Source: Massilia polaris | GTDB taxonomy: Bacteria; Pseudomonadota; Gammaproteobacteria; Burkholderiales; Burkholderiaceae_D | Reading direction: 5' to 3' | Length of the DNA stretch: 64,000 bases | Assembly: GCF_012927275.1 (NCBI RefSeq) | Contig: NZ_JABBGG010000002.1 | Location: 186,001 to 250,000, forward strand | In this document: piece after piece, positions 20,457 to 28,834 of the stretch | Position numbering within the stretch: the stretch's first letter is position 1 | Layout of the letters: each line of letters begins with the position of its first letter | Made by a program: the position numbers and the translations under genes | The notes under the pieces: generated by a model | What the model was told of the DNA's origin: nothing | The model's database searches: none | Seen by the model: only the letters and a program-made list of their open reading frames with translations

Positions 20457-20819
20457 TCAGGCGTAGGCTTCGGCCAGGCTCATCACGCGGGGTGCGACTT
20501 TGACGCCGACGCTGTCGAACAGGGTCTCGATGGCGGCCAGGTTGGCAGCGCACTCGTCCGTTTTCCAGCCGTTGAACAGGTCGGTGCCGTTCTTCTGGAA
20601 ATGCAGGTCGAGCACCTTGCCCTTGTCCTTGTGGGTGTAGCTCTGCTTGTAGGTATTCTGGAAACCGATGCCTTCCAGCGCAGCCAGCACGCCGGCCGGG
20701 GGATTGTCCGGGTCGGTCGCCAAGAAGATGCCGAAGGTCTTGCCGGGTGGCTTGGCCGCGATATCCACTTCGTAGATGCCTGGGGCCTTCGTCACAGATG
20801 TAGTTTTCAGGAATAGCAT
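20457..20819 (-). CDS. Hypothetical protein, 120 residues
   Basis: A 120-residue soluble protein I do not recognise. The ATG at 20819 (MLFLKTTSVTKAPGIYEV) has GGAG six bases upstream, much better than longer in-frame starts up to 20966. The sequence has mixed alpha/beta character (GKTFGIFLATD, GKVLDLHFQKNG), two tryptophan/cysteine spots (NGWKTDECAANL), no signal peptide and no membrane segment. Codon use matches its neighbours, so it is likely a real core or lineage-specific gene. Neighbours (alkB downstream, DUF2520 upstream) do not suggest a role. Confidence 0.7.
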   Translation of the reverse strand: MLFLKTTSVTKAPGIYEVDIAAKPPGKTFGIFLATDPDNPPAGVLAALEGIGFQNTYKQSYTHKDKGKVLDLHFQKNGTDLFNGWKTDECAANLAAIETLFDSVGVKVAPRVMSLAEAYA

Positions 20820-21006
20820 TCTTTTCTCCGCTTGACCGTCGCCAAAGCTGACTTTTAGACAATACTCGGGTATGAGTTGCCGTAACGGAACAAGCTTATT
20901 GCGATTTCTGGCGTTTGTCGATGCATCCTTGCATCTTTTTTTAACCGCGACATCAACAGCGCCCAACGTCGGACAAAACCAACAGATTAGCCGTGCAAAA
21001 TGGCAA

Positions 21007-21828
21007 CTAAGTCCGTCTCGCCGCCAACTGGACCGTCGCTGCGGCCAGCGCTTCGTAGAGCTTGCCCGCCTCCGGGTCCCATGCCGAAACCGCCGCCTGC
21101 TGGCGCGCTACCGTTGCCATATCGCCACGCGCGACCGGACCGCTCAGCGCGGTTTCCGGTCCGAGCCTGAATACGTTGGCCAGCGTTTCGGTCGCCAGCG
21201 GCCGTGCCAGTTCGCGCGCAGCCGCTGCGGGGATGCCGGCAGCCTGGTATGCGCGCAGTGCCGTGTCGACGACGGTGACAAGATAGTTCGACGCGAATAC
21301 CGCCGCTGCGTGGTACAGGGTTTTCGCGGCGGCGTCGATGTGCGCCACCCTTCCCCCGATGGCCAGCAGCGCCGGCTCCAGCATCGCGATCGCACCGGGC
21401 GCGCCTTCGACGCCGCACCACGTGCCGCCGAATGACCCGGCCACAGCTTGCGGGTCGGCGAAGCTGCGGATCGGATGGACGCTCGCGGTGAGCGCGCCGG
21501 CCCGGGCTGCCGAGTCCAGCTCCACTGACGATTTCGCGCCGCTGCAATGGAACACCAGTGCGCCGTCCAGCGCCACCGTGGCCGCAAGCTGTTCGCACAC
21601 GGCCGCGATCTGGTCGTCGGGCACCGCCAGCATCCACGTGTCGGCGCGGGCAAGCTGCGCCACGCTTTCCAGCGCCTGCCCTGCGCCGATGAAGGCAACC
21701 GCATCGGCTGCGCTGCCGGCGGAGCGGGTCAGGACGCCGCCAATATCGAACTCGCCGCTGGCTGCAAACAGCCGTCCCAGCACGCGCCCGACATGGCCGG
21801 CGCCGATGATGTTCAGCGTAGGCGCCAT
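21007..21828 (-). CDS. Rossmann-fold DUF2520 domain protein
   Basis: A 273-residue protein with an N-terminal NAD(P)-binding Rossmann fold (LNIIGAGHVGRVLGRLF, then LAVPDDQIAAVCEQL and VFHCSGAKSSVEL). The C-terminal all-helical DUF2520 domain (about 145-273) includes AAAKTLYHAAAVFASNYLVTVVD. The overall shape resembles F420- and 6-phosphogluconate-type dehydrogenases, but the substrate is unknown. The ATG overlaps the stop of the DUF924 gene by one base (TGATG), so the two are coupled. Confidence 0.87.
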   Translation of the reverse strand: MAPTLNIIGAGHVGRVLGRLFAASGEFDIGGVLTRSAGSAADAVAFIGAGQALESVAQLARADTWMLAVPDDQIAAVCEQLAATVALDGALVFHCSGAKSSVELDSAARAGALTASVHPIRSFADPQAVAGSFGGTWCGVEGAPGAIAMLEPALLAIGGRVAHIDAAAKTLYHAAAVFASNYLVTVVDTALRAYQAAGIPAAAARELARPLATETLANVFRLGPETALSGPVARGDMATVARQQAAVSAWDPEAGKLYEALAAATVQLAARRT

Positions 21829-22406
21829 CAGAATCCGGAGCCGGGCTGGCTCAGGTACTCCAGCTCCCCGGTTGTCGACGCACGGCCAAGGATCGGGTTA
21901 CGGTGCGGGAAGCGGCCGAAGCGCGCGATCACGCCGCGGTGGCGGTGCGCGTAATCGAGGGCCATCTCGAAGCCAGGATTTTCCCTGGACAGGTCGCTGA
22001 ACAGCCGTACCGCAGTCTCCTGCATCGCCGCGTCCTCGGCGTGCTCGAAGGGCATGTAGGCGAACGAGCGCTGTACCGGCGTCAGCGCCAGGTGCGCGCC
22101 GCTGTCGGCCAGCTTGCGCGCGGCGGCCAGCGCCAGCGCGTCGCCGGCAAATGCGTCGGGCGTGCCGCGTGCGCTGTTGCGCGTGAACTGGTCCAGCACC
22201 ACGATACGCGCCAGCGTTCCTTGCGGCCCGTGCTCGTCCCACTCGCGCAGGCCGCCGCCGACCGCCAATGCGATCAGCGTGCCGAAGCGGTCGGTGATGG
22301 CAGCGTCGAATGCGGCGTCCTTTTGGAACCATTCGGCGCGCGGCTTGCCGTGGCCTTCGTGGGAAGCGGGCAGGAACCAGAAATCAAGAACGTCTTGCGG
22401 AGTCAC
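21828..22406 (-). CDS. DUF924 family protein
   Basis: A 192-residue soluble helical protein of the DUF924 family, starting MTPQDVLDFWFLP and containing RAEWFQKDAAFDAAI, ARIVLDQFTRN-like blocks (LARIVVLDQFTRNSARGTP), and RSFAYMPFEHAED. The biochemical role of the family is not established. It is first in a two-gene unit with the DUF2520 dehydrogenase-like protein, with overlapping stop and start codons, and follows mgtC by 15 bases on the same strand, so the three may be co-transcribed. Confidence 0.88.
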   Translation of the reverse strand: MTPQDVLDFWFLPASHEGHGKPRAEWFQKDAAFDAAITDRFGTLIALAVGGGLREWDEHGPQGTLARIVVLDQFTRNSARGTPDAFAGDALALAAARKLADSGAHLALTPVQRSFAYMPFEHAEDAAMQETAVRLFSDLSRENPGFEMALDYAHRHRGVIARFGRFPHRNPILGRASTTGELEYLSQPGSGF

Positions 22407-22421
22407 GTTTTTCCTTTTTAA

Positions 22422-23168
22422 TCAGTTACGCGCGTGCGCCAGCTTGAAGCTGGCAATGCCATCGTAGTTGGACAATTCATGGGCCAGGTCGGACAACGGC
22501 GCGCCGCTGTGCTTCGACAGCGCGAGCGCGACGAAGCGCCACTCGTGCACGCCGTGGTCGTTGCTGATCGTGAGCGAGCCGCCGGCGATTTCGTAGCCGC
22601 GTTCCAGGGCCAGCCGGCGCAGTTCGGTCTCGCGCGGCGTGTAGCCAGCGTCGAAGCGCAGCGATATGGCGATCGCATGGCGCGACGGCAGGATGCCTTC
22701 GAGCCGCGACAGGTAGATCATGATACCGGCCGACAGCAGCGCCAGGCCGATCCCAGCCAGGTAGAAGCCGACGCCGACCATCACGCCGATCGCCGATGCG
22801 GTCCAGATCGACGCGGCCGTCGTCAGTCCGCTGATGTTGAAGCCTTCGCGCATGATCACGCCCGCGCCGAGGAAGCCAATGCCGGTGACGATGCCCTGGA
22901 TGACGCGGGTCGGATCGATCCCGAGCGTCATCGCGGTGCCCTGCCCCCCGTACCACGAGTCGGGGTAGCCGGCGACCATCATCAGCGCGGCCGACGCCAT
23001 GCATACCAGGCCGTAGGTGCGCATCCCGGCAGCGCGGCCGTGGTAGCTGCGCTCATAGCCCACCAACAGGCCAAGCAGCAGCGCGCCCACCATATTGGCC
23101 AGTATCAGCAGGTTGGTTCCGATTTCCGGTTGTGACCAGTAAGAGGCCAGCAGTTCATTAGGAGCCAT
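22422..23168 (-). CDS. MgtC/SapB family membrane protein
   Basis: A 248-residue protein with five to six N-terminal membrane segments (GTNLLILANMVGALLLGLLVG, GLVCMASAALMMVAGY, GIGFLGAGVIMREG, TAASIWTASAIGVMVGVGFY) and a cytoplasmic C-terminal domain of about 80 residues of ACT-like type. The conserved MgtC blocks GxERSYHGRAAGMRTYGLV and GIGFLGAGVI are clear. In other bacteria MgtC proteins help growth at low magnesium and may inhibit the F-type ATP synthase, whose genes lie at the end of this window, though nothing links them here. No magnesium riboswitch could be recognised upstream. Confidence 0.9.
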   Translation of the reverse strand: MAPNELLASYWSQPEIGTNLLILANMVGALLLGLLVGYERSYHGRAAGMRTYGLVCMASAALMMVAGYPDSWYGGQGTAMTLGIDPTRVIQGIVTGIGFLGAGVIMREGFNISGLTTAASIWTASAIGVMVGVGFYLAGIGLALLSAGIMIYLSRLEGILPSRHAIAISLRFDAGYTPRETELRRLALERGYEIAGGSLTISNDHGVHEWRFVALALSKHSGAPLSDLAHELSNYDGIASFKLAHARN

Positions 23169-23193
23169 GCGCTGTCTTTCGGCGGTTGCCCGC

Positions 23194-23457
23194 TCAGGTG
23201 GTCGGTTTCTTTACCAGTTGTTTTTCGAACGCGACATCATACTTGCTGACGCGCCTGACCTCCTGCGGTCCCAGCTTCTTCACGAACGCGACAAATTCGT
23301 CGAGTTCGAGCGGCTCGCACAGCGGCGGCTCGCCTGGCTTTTCGCTCAGCTGGAACAGGCCGTCGCCAGTGCGGGCCATCGAGTACCCCTGGTTCCCGGT
23401 GCGCTCCTTGAGGCGGTCCACGGCGGTGCTCGCGCGGGTTGAACGTCCACTTGCCAT
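23194..23457 (-). CDS. Small hypothetical protein downstream of pepP
   Basis: An 87-residue basic protein starting MASGRSTRASTAVDRLKERTG at 23457. Its ATG overlaps the pepP stop by one base (TGATG), so it is translationally coupled to pepP. It contains GDGLFQLSEKPGEPPLCEPLELDEFVAFVKKLGPQEV and a Lys-rich end. I do not recognise a family. The coupling and the codon use argue that it is real. A longer in-frame reading through pepP is a shadow. Confidence 0.68.
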   Translation of the reverse strand: MASGRSTRASTAVDRLKERTGNQGYSMARTGDGLFQLSEKPGEPPLCEPLELDEFVAFVKKLGPQEVRRVSKYDVAFEKQLVKKPTT

Positions 23458-25274
23458 CAGATTTCCTCCGTCCGGGTATGAAGCCATGCCGCCGCCGCGC
23501 CCGCGACATGGGGTGCCAGGCGTGCGCGCACGGTCGCATGATAATCGTTGATCCACGCGCGCTCGTCGGCGCGCAGGATCGACAGGTCCATGCAGCGCGT
23601 ATCGATCGGGCACAGCGTGAGCGTTTCGAAGCGCAGGAACTCGCCGAATTGCGTCGTTGCGGCCGGCACGTTCAGCACCAGGTTTTCGATGCGGATGCCC
23701 CACTTGCCCGGCCGGTAGATGCCAGGTTCGATCGACGTGATCATACCCGGCTCCATCGCGGTGTGCGGGTCCGGCGCGGTGCTTGGGGAGATCGACTGCG
23801 GCCCTTCGTGCACGTTCAGGAAGTAGCCGACGCCATGTCCAGTGCCGTGGCCGAAATCGATACCGGCGGCCCAGATCGGGGCGCGCGCAATCGCATCGAG
23901 CAGCGGCGAACGGGTACCGCGCGGGTACTGCGCCATCGACAGTGCGATCAGCCCTTTGAGCACCAGCGTGAAGTCGCGCCGGTGCGCGTCGCTGATCTCG
24001 CCGACCGCGACCACGCGCGTGATGTCGGTGGTGCCGCCCAGGTATTGGCCGCCAGAATCGATCAACAGCAGGCCGTGGCCCTGGATGACGGCGTGCGACT
24101 GCGCTGTGGCGCGGTAATGCATGATCGCGCCGTTGGCATTGAAGCCGGCGATGGTGCCGAAGCTCGGGCTGACAAACCCCGGACGGCGCGCGCGGGCAGC
24201 CGTGATGTGGCGGTCTATGGCCACTTCCGTCAGAAGTTCGCGCTGCGGGTCCTGCAGCGTGGCTTCGAGCCAGGCGAAGAACTCGCACAGCGCGGCTCCG
24301 TCTTGCTCCATCGTCGCGCGCACGTGCGCGGCTTCGTCGCCGGTCTTGCGCGACTTGGCGAAGGTGGTCGGGTTGACCGCTTCGATCGCGCGCGCGCCGG
24401 GCCCCACCGCCGCGCGCATTCCCGCCGTGATGCGGCGCGGATCGACCAGTAGCGTGGTCTCGGTGCCCAGCGTGGCCAGTGCACCGGCCGCGTCGTCGTA
24501 GCGAGCCAGGTGGACGCCGTCGGCCTGCAGGCTGGCGCGCAGCGCGGGCGGAACCTTGTCGTCGCCGACGAACAGGGTGGCGCGTTCCGGCGCGATCAGC
24601 GCGTGCGCAAGGAACACCGGGTTGAAGCTGACGTCGGCCCCGCGCAGGTTGAACAGGTAAGCGATATCGTCCAGCGTCGAAATGAAATGCGCATTGGCTC
24701 CAAGGCCCGCCATCGCTTCCCGTGTTGCGGCCAGCTTGGCAGCGCGGCTTGTGGACGCGAAAGGTGCGGCATGTTCGAACACCGGGTCAGTGGGCAGGCC
24801 GGGGCGCTCGCTCCAGACCTCGTCGAGCAGGTCGATATCGGTGCGCAGCAGGATGCCGCGCGCCGACAGCGCATCCGACAGCAGGCGCGCAGTCGACAGC
24901 CCAAGCACGCGCGCGTCCACCGCCACTGTCTGGCCGGGCGCCATGTTCGCAGCCAGCCACTCGATGTGCAGCAGGCTGGCGCCCGATGGAATTTTCATCA
25001 GCTCGACGCCGCTGCCAGCCAGTTCGGTTTCGGCCTGCGTCCAGTAACGCCCGTCGGTCCACACGCCGGCGAACGATGACGTGGCGATGAACGTGCCAAC
25101 TGAACCGGTGAAACCGGACAGCCACTCGCGGCCCTTCCAGTGGCCCGGCAGGTATTCGGACAGGTGCGGGTCGGCCGACGGCACGACACAGGCGTCAATA
25201 CGGTGGCGCTGCATAGCCGCGCGCAGGCGTTCCAGGCGCACCGCGCGCGGTGGCGCTGGTTCAGAAAAAGTCAT
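23457..25274 (-). CDS. pepP: Xaa-Pro aminopeptidase (M24B), long form
   Basis: A 605-residue metallopeptidase that removes N-terminal residues before proline. It has the three-domain layout of the long aminopeptidase P (XPNPEP1-like): two creatinase-like N-terminal domains (about 1-320), then a pita-bread catalytic domain. Dinuclear metal ligands are visible as D in LLIDSGGQY, D in GGTTDITR, H in GHGTGHGVGYFLNVHEGP, E in ITSIEPGIY and E in the EFLRFETLTL block. The usual length is around 600 for this class, so it is complete. It is coupled to a small unknown gene at the 3' end. Confidence 0.95.
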   Translation of the reverse strand: MTFSEPAPPRAVRLERLRAAMQRHRIDACVVPSADPHLSEYLPGHWKGREWLSGFTGSVGTFIATSSFAGVWTDGRYWTQAETELAGSGVELMKIPSGASLLHIEWLAANMAPGQTVAVDARVLGLSTARLLSDALSARGILLRTDIDLLDEVWSERPGLPTDPVFEHAAPFASTSRAAKLAATREAMAGLGANAHFISTLDDIAYLFNLRGADVSFNPVFLAHALIAPERATLFVGDDKVPPALRASLQADGVHLARYDDAAGALATLGTETTLLVDPRRITAGMRAAVGPGARAIEAVNPTTFAKSRKTGDEAAHVRATMEQDGAALCEFFAWLEATLQDPQRELLTEVAIDRHITAARARRPGFVSPSFGTIAGFNANGAIMHYRATAQSHAVIQGHGLLLIDSGGQYLGGTTDITRVVAVGEISDAHRRDFTLVLKGLIALSMAQYPRGTRSPLLDAIARAPIWAAGIDFGHGTGHGVGYFLNVHEGPQSISPSTAPDPHTAMEPGMITSIEPGIYRPGKWGIRIENLVLNVPAATTQFGEFLRFETLTLCPIDTRCMDLSILRADERAWINDYHATVRARLAPHVAGAAAAWLHTRTEEI

Positions 25275-25363
25275 GAGAATTTTGTTGGACAGTCATCGGA
25301 CTATGATACCCGCTGTCCGGGCGACAAGTGCAAGCGCCGAGTTGTGTCGGAATTTTTTACACC

Positions 25364-25381
25364 TTGTCTGCCAGAAGACAA
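25364..25381. promoter_or_regulatory. Palindrome upstream of the sigma-54-type promoter, possible enhancer site
   Basis: TTGTCT and AGACAA arms are separated by six bases. The centre is about 78 bases before the start predicted for the sigma-54-type promoter, a usual distance for an enhancer-binding activator. The binding protein is unknown. Confidence 0.4.
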
Positions 25382-25424
25382 AAAGCTTGAGATAAGTCAT
25401 TGATATTTATCAAGTTTAGATTCT

Positions 25425-25440
25425 TGGCATCAATATTGCT
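25425..25440 (+). promoter_or_regulatory. Sigma-54 (RpoN)-type promoter of the PEP-CTERM gene
   Basis: TTGGCATCAATATTGCTTG contains the GG at 25426-25427 and GC at 25438-25439 with the exact -24/-12 spacing and the flanking TGGCA / TTGCT consensus. The predicted start is near 25451, 29 bases before the ATG at 25480. PEP-CTERM genes in several proteobacteria are known to be RpoN-dependent. Confidence 0.7.
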
Positions 25441-25479
25441 TGATACTCATACATTCAAACTTTTTGAAAAAAATAGAAA

Positions 25480-26130
25480 ATGAAAAGCCAAAACTTCAAA
25501 CCAATGTTCCTGTCGATGATCGCACTGGGCGGCGCTTTCGCGGCCGGCGCGGCGAATGCCACGGTCATCAAGCTTGACGTCAACGGCGACGGCATCAAAG
25601 ACTTGCGTTTTACCAACCATATCAAGCTCAAGCTTTTCACCAGCAAGTTTAGCTATGAAGTCGAAGGCCTGAATGGCGCGACCGTCAGTGCGGGCGGCCC
25701 GCTGGCATTTGGCAACCTGATCGGCGCGTCGACTGATTTCGACGCCAACAACATGCTGGCTGCGTACTCGCACCAGAACTGGTATGCCGGCGTCGGCTGC
25801 GGCCCGAAGGCCAGCACCAACGGTTCATGCCATTCCGGCAGCTGGAACAACGGATTCAGCGACGTCAGCGGCTACCTCGGCTTTGCACTGGCAAGCGGCG
25901 ACGACACCTTCTACGGCTGGGCTAATATCGCGATGAACCATGCTGGCGCCGCGACCATCATTGGTACTGCGGTCGAAACCTGCGCCAACACGGCCATCGG
26001 CGCCGGTTCCGCCGCTGCCGGATGCAACGGCGTTCCACCCGCCGAAGTGCCGGAGCCGGCATCGCTGGCGCTGCTGGCTGCTGGCTTTGCAGGCATTGGC
26101 GCCATGCGCCGCCGCGCCGCCAAGCGCTAA
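25480..26130 (+). CDS. PEP-CTERM sorting domain protein
   Basis: A 216-residue exported protein. The signal peptide region is MKSQNFKPMFLSMIALGGAFAAGAANA. It is followed by a DVNGDGIKDL loop (EF-hand/dockerin-like calcium-binding pattern) and a beta-rich body with paired cysteines (GVGCGPKASTNGSCHSG, ETCANTA..GCNG). The C-terminal tag is VPEPASLALLAAGFAGIGAMRRRAAKR: VPEP, hydrophobic helix, basic end. It would be processed by an exosortase, whose gene is not in the window. The sigma-54-type promoter upstream suggests control shared with other PEP-CTERM or exopolysaccharide genes. The specific role is unknown. Confidence 0.9.
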   Translation: MKSQNFKPMFLSMIALGGAFAAGAANATVIKLDVNGDGIKDLRFTNHIKLKLFTSKFSYEVEGLNGATVSAGGPLAFGNLIGASTDFDANNMLAAYSHQNWYAGVGCGPKASTNGSCHSGSWNNGFSDVSGYLGFALASGDDTFYGWANIAMNHAGAATIIGTAVETCANTAIGAGSAAAGCNGVPPAEVPEPASLALLAAGFAGIGAMRRRAAKR

Positions 26131-26150
26131 TCCCACGCTGAAGGAAGCAG

Positions 26151-27035
26151 ATGAGGTCAATCGAAGTGCGCGATGTGACGCGCACCCACAGCGCATTGAT
26201 CCCATCTCTCTTCCCCGGCGCACGCGACGTCAAGGCCACGCCGGCCATGTACGCCGCGTACGAGGGCCCTGCGTTGATTGGCTTTGCGCTCCTGTGCTCG
26301 CCCACCGGCGCCGAACACCCCGCCTATCGTTTTGACCTGGCCGTCGCGCCGCAAATGCGCCGCCGCGGCGCCGCCAGCGCCATGCTCGAACACGTGATCG
26401 GGACGGCCCGCACCCTGCGCGCGCCGTCGCTTCGTCCGCTTGCGCCGGTCGACAGCGAGATCGGCCACAAGCTGATGGCGCGCTTCGGTTTTGCGCCGCG
26501 GCGCCGCACGCTCGTCTTCGAATTCGCCTTCGACAAGGCATTCGACCATGTCGATATCCAGCACCACCACCTCGAAGTGTCGGGCCGCCTGCCTGCTGGC
26601 CTGGCGGACGAGCCCTATCGCGACAATGCCGCGCGTGACCTGTCGACACTCTGCGTCCGCGAATTTGGCATTCTCACGCGCGGCCACCTTGAGGCATGCG
26701 GCGAATATCCGGCGCCCAACGCCGATATCAGCCATGCCCGCGCCTTCCGTGTGAATGGCGTGCTGGCCGGCGCACTAGGCATCGTCGTACGCGATGGCAT
26801 CGCCGCCATCGACCCGCTGCTGATCGCCCCCGGCAGCCGCAATACATGGGCTTTCACCCACATTATTCATTCCACCCTGCGCCGGCTCGTCGCGCAGGGC
26901 TGCACGCGTGGCGTGGCACATATTCACGAGGACAACACAAGCGTACTGGCCTTGGCTCGGCGCTTCCGCGTACGCCAGGTCGGCGCCGCAAGCCTGTACG
27001 AGTTGCCGCTGCCGTACGCGAGTGAATCCGAATGA
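26151..27035 (+). CDS. GNAT-fold acetyltransferase-like protein, two domains
   Basis: A 294-residue protein. The N-terminal half has a GNAT pattern (YRFDLAVAPQMRRRGAASAMLEHVI, with the RRRGAA acetyl-CoA loop). The second half (about 150-290) looks like another GNAT-like fold (FRVNGVLAGALGIVVRDGIAAIDPLLIAPGSRNTWAFTHII ... EDNTSVLALARRFRVR). The substrate is not recognisable. The stop overlaps the next gene's ATG (ATGA), so it is coupled to the alkaline-phosphatase-fold protein, and the pair probably acts together. It follows the PEP-CTERM gene by 20 bases. Confidence 0.72.
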   Translation: MRSIEVRDVTRTHSALIPSLFPGARDVKATPAMYAAYEGPALIGFALLCSPTGAEHPAYRFDLAVAPQMRRRGAASAMLEHVIGTARTLRAPSLRPLAPVDSEIGHKLMARFGFAPRRRTLVFEFAFDKAFDHVDIQHHHLEVSGRLPAGLADEPYRDNAARDLSTLCVREFGILTRGHLEACGEYPAPNADISHARAFRVNGVLAGALGIVVRDGIAAIDPLLIAPGSRNTWAFTHIIHSTLRRLVAQGCTRGVAHIHEDNTSVLALARRFRVRQVGAASLYELPLPYASESE

Positions 27036-28078
27036 AGGCCATGCTGCTCCATCTGCCCGGCCTGCCCTGGGAGTGCCTGAGCCGCGACGATGCGGCTTCC
27101 TGGCTGCCCACACTCCATGCCCTGATCGAAAGCGGCAGCGCGGGTCCTCTCGCGCCGGTCGGCCGGCATCCGCTAATGGATGGGGTGGTCCTGACCGGAC
27201 GCGGCCCCGCCGACAGCGGCTTGCTGGCGGCCATGGCGCCGCGCCCGGACCGATTCGGCGCCGACCTCGCCGGCGCGCTGCACCTCAAGGTGCCGGGTTT
27301 CGCTCGCTACCTGGACGATGCCGGCAAGCGCTGCGCGCTGGTCAACCTGCGCGGTACCCACTTCGATGAATTGGCCCGGGGCATAATCGCCAGCGATGGA
27401 TTCTTCGAGGTCCGCGCGCACAGCTATGCACAATGGGGAATACCGCCGGGCGCGCTGGCGCCGCTAAGCATGGCAGGCCTGCTGGCCGACCTGCGTGTCC
27501 ATCCCGAAGACCTGGCGCCGTCCCAGCTCGGCCCCCTGGTAGCGGGCGAGAGCGGATCTGTGCGGCCGGAGCAATTGCGTATGCTCGCCAGGGCGCTCGC
27601 GGAGACCAGCGGCGCGCACACAGTGGCCACCTACCTGGCCGAACATGGCGCGCTGGACATGTGTGCGGTTCGTTACCCGGTACTGGCCGGATTGGGAGGC
27701 ATGTTCGGCGACCCCGCGCAGCGCGAAACCGGCAAGGGTACCGCGTGGGCGCTGATCGCGCTGCTGGACGCTTTCGTCGCGCGCATGCTGGCACTCGGCG
27801 GCAATGATGCGGTGATAATGATTACCGGCGGTAACGAAACGCGTCCGTTCTGGATTGCCAGCGGTCCGGGCGTCGCTGTCGACGAACTATGGCCCGAAGG
27901 TACCAGCCTGTATGACGTCGCGCCTTCCATGCTATCGATGTTCGGGCTGGCCGACCCGTCCATGCCGGGTCAGTCCCGTATCATCGGTGGCAACGGCGAC
28001 CCCGTGGCGGTGGCCCCGGTTGCGCTGCCTGGACAAGTCCTGTCGCTGCCCGACAGCTTTGCCGGGCCCGCCGCCTAA
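27032..28078 (+). CDS. Degenerate alkaline phosphatase-superfamily-like protein
   Basis: A 348-residue protein with weak resemblance to type I phosphodiesterase/sulfatase folds. The evidence is an N-terminal strand (KAMLLHLPGLPWECL) where the family has a metal-binding Asp, the PLMDGVVLTGRGPADSGLL segment in the position of the nucleophile loop, and a C-terminal TSLYDVAPSMLSMFGLADPSMPGQS block very like the TSIYDIAPT..LLGL..P.GM of that fold. The usual DH and Asp metal ligands are not visible (VIMITGGNETRPFWI where SDHG would be), so it may be non-catalytic or use altered chemistry. It is coupled by ATGA to the GNAT gene. Its 3' end overlaps the convergent Crp/Fnr gene by four bases. Confidence 0.6.
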   Translation: MKAMLLHLPGLPWECLSRDDAASWLPTLHALIESGSAGPLAPVGRHPLMDGVVLTGRGPADSGLLAAMAPRPDRFGADLAGALHLKVPGFARYLDDAGKRCALVNLRGTHFDELARGIIASDGFFEVRAHSYAQWGIPPGALAPLSMAGLLADLRVHPEDLAPSQLGPLVAGESGSVRPEQLRMLARALAETSGAHTVATYLAEHGALDMCAVRYPVLAGLGGMFGDPAQRETGKGTAWALIALLDAFVARMLALGGNDAVIMITGGNETRPFWIASGPGVAVDELWPEGTSLYDVAPSMLSMFGLADPSMPGQSRIIGGNGDPVAVAPVALPGQVLSLPDSFAGPAA

Positions 28079-28761
28079 GTCTCGAACTGGCGCAAGCCGT
28101 CGACATCGAGCACGCGGATGCCGCCGTAATCGATGCGCACCAGCCCTTCCTTCTCCAGCAGTTGCAACGCCTGGTTGGCGCGCTGGCGCGAAGCGCCCGA
28201 CAGGTAGCCGATCTCTTCCTGCGAAATCTGAACGACCTTTTCGACGCCAGGATAAAGGTGGGAGTTGAACATCGACGCCAGGCAGCGCGCCACGCGGGTG
28301 TCGACGTTGAGCAGGCGGTCGGTCTCGACCAGTCCGATGAACTGGCCTAAGCGCTCGTTGAGCTGCATCAAAAGAAAACGCGTGAACGGCAGACTGGTTT
28401 CCAGCAGCCATTCAAACGTCGCGCGCGGCATCTGCGCCACCCGCGTATCGCGCAACGCGATCACGTCGTACTTGCGGCGGTCATCCTTGAGCAGCGAACC
28501 CTCGCCGAACCAGCCGCCCGCCGGCACGCCGGTAAAGGTCACGCTCTTTCCGGCCGGAGAGAAGTTGTTCATCTTCACCAGACCGTCGATGATGCCGGTC
28601 CAGCTTTCCATCGGCTCGCCCTTGCGGCAAACGAATCCACCCTTCGGTACGAATTGCTCGAAAGTCTCGGCCTCGACGCGCACCATCTGCGCCGCCGTCA
28701 GGCAGCGCGCCCAGATAGTCGCCCGGAGATGTTGTGTCAGTGTTTGTGCTTGATTGTCCAT
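28075..28761 (-). CDS. Crp/Fnr-family transcription regulator
   Basis: A 228-residue regulator (240 if started at 28797). The N-terminal cyclic-nucleotide-binding-like beta-roll (about 25-140) contains KGGFVCRKGEPMESWTGIIDGLVKMN and GGWFGEGSLLKD. A long dimerisation helix and a winged HTH with QISQEEIGYLSGASRQRANQALQLLEKEGL follow. It lacks the N-terminal Cys cluster of FNR, so it is not an oxygen-sensing Fe-S type by sequence. It diverges from the acyl-CoA synthetase/ABC transporter operon. The alternative ATG at 28797 lies inside the palindrome at 28791-28808, which favours a downstream start such as 28761; no start has a strong ribosome site. Confidence 0.88.
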   Translation of the reverse strand: MDNQAQTLTQHLRATIWARCLTAAQMVRVEAETFEQFVPKGGFVCRKGEPMESWTGIIDGLVKMNNFSPAGKSVTFTGVPAGGWFGEGSLLKDDRRKYDVIALRDTRVAQMPRATFEWLLETSLPFTRFLLMQLNERLGQFIGLVETDRLLNVDTRVARCLASMFNSHLYPGVEKVVQISQEEIGYLSGASRQRANQALQLLEKEGLVRIDYGGIRVLDVDGLRQFET

Positions 28762-28790
28762 TGTGCGTCGCAGCATCGAAAGTCGCGCAA

Positions 28791-28808
28791 TTGTCATCCA
28801 AATGACAA
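28791..28808. promoter_or_regulatory. Crp/Fnr-type operator (class II position)
   Basis: TTGTCATCCAAATGACAA has perfect seven-base arms with a four-base centre, equivalent to TGTCA-N6-TGACA, the geometry of Crp/Fnr sites. Its centre (28799.5) is -41.5 from the start predicted by the TAATAT at 28829-28834. It lies between the Crp/Fnr gene and the operon it probably controls. Confidence 0.72.
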
Positions 28809-28828
28809 CGCAAGATTGAAACGCGAGC

Positions 28829-28834
28829 TAATAT
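28829..28834 (+). promoter_or_regulatory. -10 box of the acyl-CoA synthetase/ABC operon
   Basis: TAATAT with no matching -35 hexamer at normal spacing, as expected for a class II activator-dependent promoter. The predicted start is near 28841, giving a leader of about 71 bases before the GTG at 28912. Confidence 0.55.

Noticed and set aside
22422-23168. A link between MgtC and the ATP synthase genes in this window
   Set aside because: They are 37 kb apart with no shared signal; the interaction is known from other species and is not shown by this sequence.
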